Shown: positions 36,182 to 45,297 of the stretch, piece after piece
How the letters are laid out: each line of letters opens with the position of its first letter
How positions within the stretch are numbered: position 1 is the first letter of the stretch
Source: Mesorhizobium sp. 131-2-1
Lineage (GTDB): Bacteria; Pseudomonadota; Alphaproteobacteria; Rhizobiales; Rhizobiaceae
NCBI RefSeq assembly: GCF_016756535.1
Contig: NZ_AP023247.1
Coordinates: 3,968,501-4,032,500 of the forward strand
DNA: 64,000 nucleotides
Direction of reading: 5' to 3'
The notes under the pieces: model-generated
Told to the model about the DNA's origin: nothing
Database searches by the model: none
What the model saw: the letters and a program-made list of their open reading frames with translations, nothing else
Program-made: the position numbers and the translations under genes

Positions 36182-37002
36182 CACTCGTCCTTCCATTCCG
36201 GCTTGCGCTTGCCGACGAAGGCACCGATGCCTTCCTCGGCGTCGCGCGCCAACATGTTCTCGACCATCACCCTGCCCGCGTAGGCATAGGCGTCGGAAAG
36301 CCCCATTTCGGCCTGGGCGTAGAACGCCTCCTTGCCGGTCCTGACGACCAAAGACGATTTTGAAGCAATGGTTTGCGCGTATTTGCCGACAACCTGATTC
36401 AGGTATTCGCGCGGCACGATGCGGTTGATGAGGCCGAATTCCTTGGCGGTCGCCGCATCGATCGTCTCGCCGGTGAGCAGCATTTCCATGGCGTGCTTCT
36501 TCGAGACGTTGCGCGACAGCGCCACCATCGGCGTCGAGCAGAACAGGCCGATGTTGACGCCCGGCGTGCAGAAGGTCGCCTCATGCGAGGCAATGGCAAG
36601 GTCGCAACTCGCGACCAGTTGGAGCCCGGCGGCGGTGGCGAGACCGTCGACCTCGGCGATCACCGGCTTAGGATGGCGCACGATCGCCTGCATCAGCGCG
36701 GCGCAGGCGGCAAAGGTCTCCTCGAAGAACGCCCTGCCCCGGTCGGCATCGCCGCGATGGGCGCTCAGTTCCTTGAGATCATGGCCGGCGCAGAACACTT
36801 TCCCGGACGCCGCAAGGATGATCACGCGGACCGATTTGTCCGATTTCGCGCGATCGAGCTCCGACTGCAGGGCGGCCATCGTCGCCAGCGAAAGCGCATT
36901 GGCCGGTGGGCGGGCGAGCGTCAGGCGCAGCACCCCCTTGTCCTGGCTGGCAAGAATTGGCCCCCCGGAGACGGCCGGCTTGATGGCGACGACTTCAGCC
37001 AC
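36181..37002 (-). CDS. Enoyl-CoA hydratase/isomerase (crotonase) family protein
   Basis: The 273-residue crotonase shows LTLARPPANALSLATMAAL, the oxyanion-hole segments FCAGHDLKELSAH and EVDGLATAAGLQLVASCDLA, and the C-terminal helix region. It hydrates or isomerises acyl-CoA thioesters. The start is GTG with AGAGGA six bases upstream. The two acidic catalytic residues of classical hydratases are not obvious, so another crotonase reaction is possible. It is divergent from the PaaI thioesterase. Confidence 0.88.
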   Translation of the reverse strand: MAEVVAIKPAVSGGPILASQDKGVLRLTLARPPANALSLATMAALQSELDRAKSDKSVRVIILAASGKVFCAGHDLKELSAHRGDADRGRAFFEETFAACAALMQAIVRHPKPVIAEVDGLATAAGLQLVASCDLAIASHEATFCTPGVNIGLFCSTPMVALSRNVSKKHAMEMLLTGETIDAATAKEFGLINRIVPREYLNQVVGKYAQTIASKSSLVVRTGKEAFYAQAEMGLSDAYAYAGRVMVENMLARDAEEGIGAFVGKRKPEWKDE

Positions 37003-37140
37003 TTCAGATCCTCTTGATCAGCGCTCGCGGCGCCATGGAACAAAAGAACTAGCACGCTGCCGATTGAAGAAAAGCGGCGAGGCGTGTTTTCTCGGGCGCA
37101 ACATTTGGTCCAGGCGCCCCATCTGATATAGGAACCGCCC

Positions 37141-37605
37141 ATGCCCGCCCAAAGCAGCCTCAAGCCGGTGCTCACCGCGGCGGAAGTCAACGCACTGATG
37201 GCGAGCGTCTATCCGCAGCTCAACGACCAGTTCAGCTTCTATCAGGCGATCGACGTATTCCCCGGCGGCTGCATTGTGCGGCTTAACGCCGACGAACGGC
37301 ATCTACGCCCCGGGGGCACGGTGTCCGGCCCCTCGCTGTTCACGCTGGCAGACATTGGCGGCTATGTCTGCGTGCTCTCGCACGCCGGTCCCGACGCACT
37401 GTCGGTCACCACCAACCTCAACATCAATTTCGTGCGCAAGGCCGAGGCCGGGCCGATCGACGGCCATTGCCGCATCCTGAAGCTGGGAAAGAGCCTGATG
37501 GTGTTCGATATCGACATCGTCGCCGGGCCGGACGGGCAGACGGTGGCGCATGCCACGGGCACCTATTCGATCCCGCCCAAGCGTCCTGGTGATGTGGTAA
37601 AATAA
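37141..37605 (+). CDS. PaaI-family hotdog thioesterase
   Basis: The 154-residue hotdog-fold protein has [20 protein letters not shown] at the central helix and [20 protein letters not shown] on the following strands, typical of PaaI/YbgC-like acyl-CoA thioesterases. It cleaves acyl- or aryl-CoA. It is divergent from the enoyl-CoA hydratase gene, and the two may share a regulatory region (37003-37140). Confidence 0.85.
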   Translation: MPAQSSLKPVLTAAEVNALMASVYPQLNDQFSFYQAIDVFPGGCIVRLNADERHLRPGGTVSGPSLFTLADIGGYVCVLSHAGPDALSVTTNLNINFVRKAEAGPIDGHCRILKLGKSLMVFDIDIVAGPDGQTVAHATGTYSIPPKRPGDVVK

Positions 37606-37667
37606 TACCTTTTTACCAAGCTATTGTTTTCGCTACACTTTATGCGATGAGGAGCTTTTCCGGCGCC

Positions 37668-37696
37668 TTGACGCAACCACTGCCCTCGCCTATAAG
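37668..37696 (+). promoter_or_regulatory. rplM-rpsI promoter
   Basis: TTGACG (37668-37673), a 17-base spacer and TATAAG (37691-37696) form a good sigma-70-type promoter. The predicted start near 37703 leaves a leader of about 130 bases before rplM. Confidence 0.65.
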
Positions 37697-37709
37697 CCCT
37701 CACGAAGCA

Positions 37710-37745
37710 GCGGCCCGCAAAGGCCGCCGTTTTGTTATTGGCGGC
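37710..37745 (+). promoter_or_regulatory. Leader with two competing hairpins before rplM
   Basis: GCGGCC (37710-37715) can pair with GGCCGC (37722-37727), followed by CGTTTTGTT, which looks like an intrinsic terminator. Alternatively GCCGCC (37723-37728) can pair with GGCGGC (37740-37745). The two cannot form together. This is the layout of an attenuator or a protein-binding leader. It is not a known riboswitch that I recognise. Confidence 0.4.
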
Positions 37746-37831
37746 GGGCAAGTGCCCCAGCCAATCCAAGCAACAAGAAACGCCTTTCCTTGTCGTTCGT
37801 GGATGGGGAAGGTCCAACCGAGAGCAAAACC

Positions 37832-38296
37832 ATGGCTACCTTTTCGCAGAAGCCTGCGGATGTGGTGAAGAAGTGGGTGCTGATCGACGCCGAAGGTCTC
37901 GTCGTCGGCCGCCTCGCCACTGTCATCGCCAACCATCTGCGCGGCAAACATAAGCCCACCTTCACCCCGCATGTCGACGACGGCGACAACGTCATCGTCA
38001 TCAATGCCGACAAGGTGGTGTTCACCGGCAAGAAGTACACCGACAAGGTCTACTACTGGCACACCGGCCACCCCGGCGGCATCAAGGAGCGCACCGCGCG
38101 CCAGCTGCTGGAGGGACGTTTCCCCGAGCGCGTCGTCGAGAAGGCCGTCGAGCGCATGATCCCGCGCGGCCCGCTTGGCCGCCGCCAGATGAAGAACCTC
38201 CGCGTCTATGCAGGCGCTGAACATCCGCATGTCGCCCAGCAGCCCGTCGCGCTCGACGTGGCCAAGCTGAATTCCAAGAACAAGAGGGCTTCGTAA
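37832..38296 (+). CDS. rplM: Ribosomal protein L13 (uL13)
   Basis: The 154-residue protein matches L13: [49 protein letters not shown], and [19 protein letters not shown]. It is an early-assembling protein of the large subunit. ATG 37832 is used because it begins at the conserved N terminus; a longer in-frame start 42 bases upstream adds non-conserved residues. The stop overlaps the rpsI start by one base. Confidence 0.97.
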   Translation: MATFSQKPADVVKKWVLIDAEGLVVGRLATVIANHLRGKHKPTFTPHVDDGDNVIVINADKVVFTGKKYTDKVYYWHTGHPGGIKERTARQLLEGRFPERVVEKAVERMIPRGPLGRRQMKNLRVYAGAEHPHVAQQPVALDVAKLNSKNKRAS

Positions 38297-38772
38297 TGGC
38301 TGAGCTTTCCTCGCTCGCAGAACTCGGGACCGCCGCTGCCGTCGCGCAGCCGGCCGCGCCCGTCCACGTCCAGAAGCTCGACAAGTCGGGCCGCGCCTAT
38401 GCCACCGGCAAGCGCAAGAACGCCATCGCGCGCGTCTGGGTGAAGCCGGGCTCCGGCAAGATCGTCGTCAACGACAAGGAATTCGCGAGCTATTTCGCGC
38501 GTCCGGTGCTGCAGATGATCCTCAACCAGCCGATCATCGCCGCCAACCGCGCCGGCCAGTATGACATCGTCGCCACCGTCATCGGCGGCGGCCTGTCCGG
38601 CCAGGCCGGTGCGGTGCGTCACGGCATCTCCAAGGCGCTGACCTACTACGAGCCGGCGCTGCGCGCCGTGCTCAAGAAGGGCGGCTTCCTGACCCGCGAC
38701 AGCCGCGTCGTCGAGCGCAAGAAGTACGGCAAGGCGAAGGCCCGCCGCTCGTTCCAGTTCTCGAAGCGCTAA
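38296..38772 (+). CDS. rpsI: Ribosomal protein S9 (uS9)
   Basis: The 158-residue protein has the S9 core ([39 protein letters not shown], and the basic tail [11 protein letters not shown] that reaches the decoding centre). The first 30 residues are an alpha-proteobacterial N-terminal extension rich in Ala. It is translationally coupled to rplM and followed by a strong terminator. Confidence 0.97.
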   Translation: MAELSSLAELGTAAAVAQPAAPVHVQKLDKSGRAYATGKRKNAIARVWVKPGSGKIVVNDKEFASYFARPVLQMILNQPIIAANRAGQYDIVATVIGGGLSGQAGAVRHGISKALTYYEPALRAVLKKGGFLTRDSRVVERKKYGKAKARRSFQFSKR

Positions 38773-38795
38773 GCGCTACGCAGCTTCAAGCTTTC

Positions 38796-38826
38796 GAAAG
38801 GCCGCCTCCGGGCGGCCTTTCTTTTT
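38796..38826 (+). terminator. rplM-rpsI terminator
   Basis: GAAAGGCCGCC (38796-38806), loop TCCG, GGCGGCCTTTC (38811-38821) and a run of five Ts make a classical intrinsic terminator. The T run overlaps the stop of the convergent LysR gene. Confidence 0.88.
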
Positions 38827-39752
38827 CAGGACTCGCCACCTCCTCGGGATCGATTGGCTGACGCCTTGATGAAATCGATGAACGCCCGCAGCGGCGCCGG
38901 CACCAGACGCCGGCCGGGGTAATACAGGAAAGGCCCCGGGAAGCTCTGCCACCAAGGCTGCAGCACCGGTTCGAGCCTGCCGCTCTCGAAATGCGGGCGC
39001 ACCCAATCCTCGAAGGCCCATAGAATACCGAGACCGGCGATCGCTGTATCGACGATCAGGTCGATTCCGCCACCGATGCCAACGGTCAGCGGCCCCGTGG
39101 GATCGACCCGCACCACTTCGCCGTCGCGCTCGAATTCCCACGGCGTCATTGCCCCGCTGGGGAAGCGGCCGCGCATACAGGCATGGTTGAGCAGATCGCG
39201 CGGATGCTGTGGCCGGCCATGCCGATCGAGATAGGACGGCGCGGCGGAGGTGGTGAAGCGCTGCACGCGCGGTCCGATCGGCACGGCGATCATGTCCTGC
39301 TCCAATCGCTCGTCGTAGCGGATGCCGGCGTCACAGCCGACCGCGAGCAGGTCGACAAAGCTCTCCTCTACAATTACCTCCAACCGGATTGCGGGATAGG
39401 CGGCGAGAAATCCCGGAACGATCTTCGGCAACACCAGCCGTGCGGCGCTGACCGGCACGTTGAGACGCAGCGTTCCGGCCGGCCGGTCGCGGAAGCCGTT
39501 CACCACGTCGAGCGCCGCCTCGACCTCACCCAGCGCAGGGGCGAGCCGCGCCAGCAAACCTGCGCCGGCTTCGGTCAAGGCAACGTTGCGCGTCGTGCGG
39601 TTGAACAGCCTGACGCCGAGCTGGGCCTCCAGACGGCGGATCGCTTCGCTGAGCGCCGAAGCGCTGCCTGCCGTGGCGCGCGCTGCCTCTCGAAAGCCGC
39701 CAGCGCGAGCCACTGCCAGGAAGGCCTGGAGATCGCCGAGTTCTGCCGCCAT
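38826..39752 (-). CDS. LysR-family transcriptional regulator
   Basis: The 308-residue protein has the N-terminal LysR helix-turn-helix (ELGDLQAFLAVARAGGFREA, SASALSEAIRRLEAQLGVRL, FNRTTRNVALTEAG) and a periplasmic-binding-like effector domain. It is divergent from the aldo/keto reductase gene 95 bases away, the usual layout for a LysR regulator and its target. An inverted repeat at 39780-39796 in between is a likely binding site. Confidence 0.92.
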   Translation of the reverse strand: MAAELGDLQAFLAVARAGGFREAARATAGSASALSEAIRRLEAQLGVRLFNRTTRNVALTEAGAGLLARLAPALGEVEAALDVVNGFRDRPAGTLRLNVPVSAARLVLPKIVPGFLAAYPAIRLEVIVEESFVDLLAVGCDAGIRYDERLEQDMIAVPIGPRVQRFTTSAAPSYLDRHGRPQHPRDLLNHACMRGRFPSGAMTPWEFERDGEVVRVDPTGPLTVGIGGGIDLIVDTAIAGLGILWAFEDWVRPHFESGRLEPVLQPWWQSFPGPFLYYPGRRLVPAPLRAFIDFIKASANRSRGGGES

Positions 39753-39779
39753 TGTTCGTATTCCCGTACAGCCTGTGTT

Positions 39780-39796
39780 GATAATAGCCGATTATC
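39780..39796. promoter_or_regulatory. Inverted repeat, likely LysR box
   Basis: GATAAT (39780-39785), five bases and ATTATC (39791-39796) form a perfect interrupted palindrome midway between the divergent lysR and aldo/keto reductase starts. LysR regulators typically bind such AT-rich dyads with a T-N11-A spacing. Confidence 0.5.
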
Positions 39797-39847
39797 GAAA
39801 CAGCCAACAGCGTCTATCTCGCTTTGCCGACAGCAAGGAGAACCAGC

Positions 39848-40720
39848 ATGTCCAGCATCGACAAATCCGGCACCTTCAAACTCGGCGAGCACTCGGTCCG
39901 CCGCCTCGGCTACGGCGCCATGCAGCTTGCGGGCAAGGGCGTATTCGGCCCGCCGAAAGACCATGACGCGGCAATCGCCGTGCTGCGCGAAGCGGTGGCG
40001 AGCGGCGTGAACCACATAGACACCAGCGACTTCTATGGCCCGCATGTCACCAACATGCTGATCCGCGAGGCGCTTGCTCCCTACCCTGATGACCTCGTCA
40101 TCGTCACCAAGATCGGCGCCCGCCGTGGCAGCGATGCCTCCTGGCTGCCGGCCTTTTCGCCTGAAGAACTCATTCAGGCGGTCCATGACAATCTCCGCAA
40201 TCTCGGACTGGACGTGCTCGATGTCGTCAACCTGCGGCTGATGTTCGACGTGTTTGGCCCGGCCGAAGGTTCGATCGAGGCGCCGCTCAGCGCACTCGCC
40301 GAATTGCAGCGGAGGGGTCTCGTGCGCCATATCGGCCTCAGCAACGCCACCCGCGCGCAGATCGAGCAGGGCCGCCGGATCTGCAAGATCGCCTGCGTGC
40401 AGAACCAGTACAATCTGGCGCACCGGGACGACGACGCGCTGATCGACCAACTGGCGAGAGAAGGCACCGCCTACGTGCCGTTCTTCCCGCTCGGCGGCTT
40501 CAGCCCGTTGCAGTCCTCGGCCCTGTCGGATGTCGCATCACGACTTGGCGCGACGCCGATGCAGGTCGCGCTCGCCTGGCTGCTCCGTCGCGCGCCGAAT
40601 ATCCTGCTGATCCCTGGCACATCGTCGGTCGGGCACCTGCGGGAAAACCTTGCGACCGCCGAGCTCGAACTGCCGCAGGATGCACTCGATGAGCTGGACG
40701 GCATCGCCAAGGCGGCGTGA
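39848..40720 (+). CDS. Aldo/keto reductase (YdbC-like)
   Basis: The 290-residue aldo/keto reductase has Asp and Tyr in HIDTSDFYGPH and the catalytic Lys in VIVTKIGARR. At the position of the catalytic His (usually LHxPD) it reads NLRLMFD, so the His is replaced by Arg. Some family members share this change and keep altered activity. AGGAGA lies just before the ATG at 39848. It is probably controlled by the divergent LysR protein. Confidence 0.85.
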   Translation: MSSIDKSGTFKLGEHSVRRLGYGAMQLAGKGVFGPPKDHDAAIAVLREAVASGVNHIDTSDFYGPHVTNMLIREALAPYPDDLVIVTKIGARRGSDASWLPAFSPEELIQAVHDNLRNLGLDVLDVVNLRLMFDVFGPAEGSIEAPLSALAELQRRGLVRHIGLSNATRAQIEQGRRICKIACVQNQYNLAHRDDDALIDQLAREGTAYVPFFPLGGFSPLQSSALSDVASRLGATPMQVALAWLLRRAPNILLIPGTSSVGHLRENLATAELELPQDALDELDGIAKAA

Positions 40721-40735
40721 GGGCGGCGAGCAGCC

Positions 40736-41794
40736 TCAGTTGATGCTTGCCGTATGCGCCGGCTCGGCCGGCCGCGTCTCATCCGCATAGGGGACGCGAA
40801 AACCGTTGGCGGCCAGCCAGCCGATCGCCGCCTTCGGCTCGTCGGTCTGGATGATGGTGGCGCCGCGTTCGGCCCAGAAGCCCCAGGTTTCGCGCGGCAG
40901 GCTGGCGGCGACAGCCAGCTCGTCGCCGCGGCCGCCGGACAGGAAGCCGCCCGGCTTGTTGACGATGGCGTAGGTGTCGGCCCAGATGTGCCAGCCGCCG
41001 CGTACGGCAGAAGCCCGCATGCGGCTGCTGAACAGCGGCCCGCCCGTCTCGGTCAAGGTCTCGGCTCCGGCCCGCCAATTGATCAGTTCGATCGCGCCAG
41101 GCGAAAAGACCCGGCCGACCTTCTCGGCGAAGGCGGCGTCGCGCACGGCGTCGTCGGCGATGATCGGCATGAACTGGAAGCCGCCGCCGATGGCGTCGAT
41201 TGCCGCTTTGACGGTGTCGATGCGCTCCTGGTTCCAGAGGTTCTCCTTGACTATGACCTGATCGGCCATGCCGAGATCGCGGGCGACCGCGATCATGCCG
41301 GCCAGGGCAGCCACATCCAGCTTGTTGTCCAGATTGATCAGGATCCGGTCCCTGGTCGCCAGGAGCATCTCGCGCAGCGTCGACACCGGCTCGTTGGTGA
41401 CGGCGCCGGTGCCTTCGAGGACCAGCCTGCACTTCTTCAGTTCGGCGACCGTGTAGTCGACCACCTCGCCCTTGCAGTTCGTGGTGCGGTCGAGCCAGCT
41501 GTCATGCATGACGACGAACTCGCCATCCTTCGAGCGGCGGATGTCGACCTCGACGATCTCGGCGCCGAGCGCGATCGAGGCTTCGACAGCGGCGAGCGAG
41601 TTTTCCGGATAGAGCGTCTTGCCGGACTGCATGCCGCCGGCGCGATGCGCGGCCACCATCACATGGTCGCGCCACTGGTTGGCATGTTCGAAACGGTCGA
41701 GGATCTGCCTGGCCCGCGTTTCGCCGGCCAAGGCCTGTAAGGTCGAGGCCGCCAATGCAGCGCAGAGCAGAAGGCTTCGCAAAATCACCCGCAT
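40736..41794 (-). CDS. Secreted glycerophosphodiester phosphodiesterase family protein
   Basis: The 352-residue protein has a signal peptide (MRVILRSLLLCAALAASTLQ, cleavage after ALA) and the GDPD active-site pattern: VAAHRAGG, YPENSLAAVEASIALGAEIV, EVDIRRSKDG and VVMHDSWLDRTTN. It hydrolyses glycerophosphodiesters or a related lipid headgroup in the periplasm. ATG 41794 is used; the codon before is TTG. No phosphate-uptake genes are adjacent. Confidence 0.88.
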   Translation of the reverse strand: MRVILRSLLLCAALAASTLQALAGETRARQILDRFEHANQWRDHVMVAAHRAGGMQSGKTLYPENSLAAVEASIALGAEIVEVDIRRSKDGEFVVMHDSWLDRTTNCKGEVVDYTVAELKKCRLVLEGTGAVTNEPVSTLREMLLATRDRILINLDNKLDVAALAGMIAVARDLGMADQVIVKENLWNQERIDTVKAAIDAIGGGFQFMPIIADDAVRDAAFAEKVGRVFSPGAIELINWRAGAETLTETGGPLFSSRMRASAVRGGWHIWADTYAIVNKPGGFLSGGRGDELAVAASLPRETWGFWAERGATIIQTDEPKAAIGWLAANGFRVPYADETRPAEPAHTASIN

Positions 41795-41888
41795 CAAGAA
41801 TCGCTCCGTTCCGGATGGACACCGGTTAGGCGATGCGCGTGACAGGCCGGTGAACGAAGCCGGCTACAGGCTTGAAAGGATTGGCTTC

Positions 41889-43106
41889 TCAGATCCGCTT
41901 GGCGAGCCGGCGGAACCAGGCCAGGGCCGGCATTTCGACGAAGCGCCAGGTGCACCAGGAGACGGCGACCGTAGCGCACAGCATGGCAAGGATGGCGGCA
42001 AGGCCGACCCATGGCAGGTCGGCGCCGAAGCCGGTCGCATGGTCGCCGCGCAGCACGATGTCGCCGAGCAGGTGAAGCCCGAACTTGTGCTCGACCAGCC
42101 CGCCGACATTGATCATGCGCGCCTGCACGAAGATGTGGACCATGTAGATCGAATAGGAGAGCGCGCCCAGCGTCAGCATCGGCCGGGTGCGCAGTAGAGC
42201 GCTGATCCAGCCGCCCTCGTGGGCGAAGAGGTAGAGCGCCAGCGCAAACACGATCGGCGCGGCGATGCCGGCGTCGTTGTCGCCGGCCAGCGCGACAAAG
42301 ACACCGATCACCGCGATCATGACGGTCTCGGCCGCCGTCCAGGCGAGCCGGGCCCTGCCGTCGCCGGCGAGCGCCTGTCGCGTCGCTGCAATGGAATCGT
42401 GCTGAAACCAGGCCAGGAGCGCGCCTAGCGAGAAGCCGTAGAGGCAGCGGATGAAGCCGAAGTCGAAGGACACGTCCATATGCCGGTGAGAAAATGCCAG
42501 CAGGAAAAGCGGCGCGGTGACGGCGGCTGCGACGAACCAGATCCAGCTGCGCCGACCCGCGGTGAAGACGACGGCGGCAAACAACAGGTAAGCGAAGAAT
42601 TCCGCCGAGATGCTCCAGCTCGGCGCGTTCCAGCTCAGATGATCTTCCACGCCCATGCCTTGCAGCAGGAGAAGATTGGCGACCAGGCTGTTGAGGTCGA
42701 AGCCGCCTGTGAAGGGCGCGGCGCCCGCGCCGTGCAATTGCGGCAGCATGAGCCGCAGTCCCTCGAAGCCGGCGAAGGCTGCGAGCATGAGCAGATGCAG
42801 CGGATAGATGCGGCCAAAGCGGACCTGCGCGAAGCGGGCAAGCTCGACCGGCTCGCTGAGTCGGTCGCCGTAGGAGCTGGCGATGACGAAGCCGGACAGC
42901 ACGAAGAAGAAATCGACGAACAGATAGGAGCCGCCGACGAAGGCGCTCTGCGAGATCACCGAGTCGGTCGGGAAATGGAACAGCGCCACCAGCAACGCGC
43001 AGATGCCGCGCCAGGAATCGAGCACCAGGAAACGCTCGCTCGCCACGGAGCCGGTCCGGGTCGTCGCGGGAATATGCGCGGGGTTGAGAAAGGCGGCCTG
43101 CGTCAT
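41889..43106 (-). CDS. Membrane acyltransferase family 3 (OafA/ExoZ-like)
   Basis: The 405-residue polytopic protein has the family start FLVLDSWRGICALLVALFHF, then FVDFFFVLSGFVIASSYGDR and about ten hydrophobic helices to the C terminus. It transfers acetyl or another acyl group to a surface glycan. ATG 43106 is chosen as the start; the frame is open much further upstream but that part is antisense to agmatinase and has no recognisable protein. It lies divergent from speB. Confidence 0.88.
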   Translation of the reverse strand: MTQAAFLNPAHIPATTRTGSVASERFLVLDSWRGICALLVALFHFPTDSVISQSAFVGGSYLFVDFFFVLSGFVIASSYGDRLSEPVELARFAQVRFGRIYPLHLLMLAAFAGFEGLRLMLPQLHGAGAAPFTGGFDLNSLVANLLLLQGMGVEDHLSWNAPSWSISAEFFAYLLFAAVVFTAGRRSWIWFVAAAVTAPLFLLAFSHRHMDVSFDFGFIRCLYGFSLGALLAWFQHDSIAATRQALAGDGRARLAWTAAETVMIAVIGVFVALAGDNDAGIAAPIVFALALYLFAHEGGWISALLRTRPMLTLGALSYSIYMVHIFVQARMINVGGLVEHKFGLHLLGDIVLRGDHATGFGADLPWVGLAAILAMLCATVAVSWCTWRFVEMPALAWFRRLAKRI

Positions 43107-43229
43107 GATGATACAATCCTGTGTTGTCGTGGCACTCGCCGAGCGCCATTCCGTTTCCCCACTCTGTGACTGGCATGTTGCGTGCCGGTTCTGTAGTTGT
43201 GGCAGCCCGATGAAAACCGAGGATCCGTA

Positions 43230-44231
43230 ATGGCGAACCAGAACATCGACCACGCCTTCACCGCCCGCTCCAAGACGGGCGCATCCTTCGAGCCGACCTA
43301 TGCCGGCGCGCTGTCGTTCATGCGGCGCAAATACACGAAGGACGTGAAGGGCGCGGACGCGGTGGTGTGGGGCATTCCCTTCGATGCGGCCGTCACCAAC
43401 CGGCCCGGCGCCCGGTTCGGGCCGCAAGCGATCCGGCGCGCCTCGGCGATCCTCGACAATGATCCGCAATACCCGTTCTCGCGCGACCTGTTCGAGCATC
43501 TCGCCGTCGTCGACTACGGCGATTGCCTGCTCGACAGCGGCAACCACCAGAAGACGCCCGGCACGATCGAGCGCGAGGCGGCGAAGATCCTGAAGTCGGG
43601 CGCGTTCCTGTTGTCGCTCGGCGGCGACCATTTCGTCACCTGGCCGCTGCTCAAGGCGCATGCCGCCATCCATGGGCCGCTGGCGCTGGTGCAGTTCGAT
43701 GCCCACCAGGACACCTGGCCGGACGACGGCAAGAGGATCGACCACGGCTCCTTCGTCGGACGCGCGGTGAAGGAAGGCATCATCGATCCCGACCGCTCGA
43801 TCCAGATCGGCATCCGCACGCACGCCCCCGATACGTTCGGCATCAAGATCCTCTACGGCCATGAAGTCGAGGAGATGCGGGCGTCCGACATCGCCTACGC
43901 CATCGTCGACCGCACCGGCGGCAGGAAGACCTACCTCACCTTCGACATCGACTGCCTGGACCCGGCCTTCGCGCCCGGAACCGGCACGCCGGTCGCTGGC
44001 GGCCCGTCCTCGGCCAAGATCCTGTCGACGCTGCGCCAGCTTGGCCAGGTCGACATTGTCGGCGCCGACGTGGTCGAGGTTGCGCCAGCCTATGATCATG
44101 CCGATATAACGGCGATCGCAGGCTCGATGGTGGCGATGCACTATCTGGGCCTTGTGGCGGAGCGAAAAGCCCGGCTCGAGGACCTGAACAACGGCAATCA
44201 TGTTGCAGTAAATCACGCTCAGGGCATATAG
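43230..44231 (+). CDS. speB: Agmatinase / arginase-family ureohydrolase
   Basis: The 333-residue ureohydrolase has the manganese motifs GGDHFVTWPL, QFDAHQDTWPDDG and FDIDCLDPAFAPGTGTPVAG, all intact. It converts agmatine to putrescine and urea. The conserved length and the N-terminal region FEPTYAGALSFMRRKY fit agmatinase. GAGGA precedes the ATG. argC follows in the same direction, 29 bases later. Confidence 0.9.
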   Translation: MANQNIDHAFTARSKTGASFEPTYAGALSFMRRKYTKDVKGADAVVWGIPFDAAVTNRPGARFGPQAIRRASAILDNDPQYPFSRDLFEHLAVVDYGDCLLDSGNHQKTPGTIEREAAKILKSGAFLLSLGGDHFVTWPLLKAHAAIHGPLALVQFDAHQDTWPDDGKRIDHGSFVGRAVKEGIIDPDRSIQIGIRTHAPDTFGIKILYGHEVEEMRASDIAYAIVDRTGGRKTYLTFDIDCLDPAFAPGTGTPVAGGPSSAKILSTLRQLGQVDIVGADVVEVAPAYDHADITAIAGSMVAMHYLGLVAERKARLEDLNNGNHVAVNHAQGI

Positions 44232-44260
44232 CTCTGAAATCGCAGGGAATTTTTCAGGCA

Positions 44261-45193
44261 ATGAAACCGAAAATCTTCATCGACGGCGAACACGGCACCA
44301 CCGGCCTGCAGATCAGGGCGCTGCTGGCCGAGCGCGGCGATCTGGAGATCATCTCCATCCCCACCGAGCGCCGCAAGGAAACGGCGGCAAGAGCCGAGTT
44401 CCTCAACGCCGCCGATGTCGCGATCCTCTGCCTGCCGGACGCCGCCGCCAAGGAAAGCGTCTCGCTGATCGAGAACGACACAACCAGGGTGATCGACGCC
44501 TCGACGGCGCACCGCGTCGCGGCGGGCTGGGAATATGGCTTTGCCGAAATGGACAAGGACCAGGCGAAGAAGATCGCCAATGCGAAACGCGTCGCCAATC
44601 CGGGCTGCTGGCCGCAGGGGCCGATCGCGACGCTCAGGCCGCTGGTGTCGGCCGGACTGCTGCCCGCCGATTTCCCGATCACCGTCAACGGCATTTCCGG
44701 CTATTCCGGCGGCGGCCGGCCGATGATCGAGGACTATGTCGGCAAGGGCGAGGACGCGCCTGAATTCCTACCCTATGGGCTGACCCTCCAGCACAAGCAC
44801 GTGCCGGAGCTCAGGACCTATGCCAAGCTTTCACACGATCCGATCATGCAGCCGGCGGTCGGCAATTTCGCGCAAGGCATGATCACCGTGGTGCCGCTGC
44901 AGCTCGGCGGCCTCGGCCGCGTGCCGACCGGCGCCGAAATGCATGCAGCGCTCGCTGATCATTTCGCCTCGATCGAGGGCGGCGTGGTCGAGGTCGCGCC
45001 CTACACGCATCTGGAGCGCATCCCCGAGGTCGATCCGGAGGTCTACAACGGCACCAACAAGATGAAGGTCTATGTCTTTGCCAATGACGAGAGGGCGCAG
45101 GCGCTGCTCCTTGCCGTCTACGACAATCTCGGCAAGGGCGCGTCGGGTGCCGCCGTGCAGAACATGGACCTGATGCTCGGCCTCACCCCTTAA
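44261..45193 (+). CDS. argC: N-acetyl-gamma-glutamyl-phosphate reductase (type 2)
   Basis: The 310-residue enzyme has the cofactor-binding start KIFIDGEHGTTGLQIRALL and the active-site cysteine in VANPGCWPQGP, followed by NGISGYSGGGRPMIEDY. This is the short type 2 form common in alphaproteobacteria. It performs the third step of arginine synthesis. It lies downstream of speB. Confidence 0.95.
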   Translation: MKPKIFIDGEHGTTGLQIRALLAERGDLEIISIPTERRKETAARAEFLNAADVAILCLPDAAAKESVSLIENDTTRVIDASTAHRVAAGWEYGFAEMDKDQAKKIANAKRVANPGCWPQGPIATLRPLVSAGLLPADFPITVNGISGYSGGGRPMIEDYVGKGEDAPEFLPYGLTLQHKHVPELRTYAKLSHDPIMQPAVGNFAQGMITVVPLQLGGLGRVPTGAEMHAALADHFASIEGGVVEVAPYTHLERIPEVDPEVYNGTNKMKVYVFANDERAQALLLAVYDNLGKGASGAAVQNMDLMLGLTP

Positions 45194-45297
45194 GCGGACG
45201 TGTCGGAATTCCCGAAGCGCTGGAAGGTCAGCGCGCCCGAACGGCAGCTCCACCATCCTCTGGATGCGAAGGTGCCCTCCACTCAGGCGGGCGCGGC

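Noticed and set aside
43107..44261. N-terminal extension of the acyltransferase to 790 residues
   Set aside because: The extra part is antisense to agmatinase. The family start motif begins shortly after ATG 43106.
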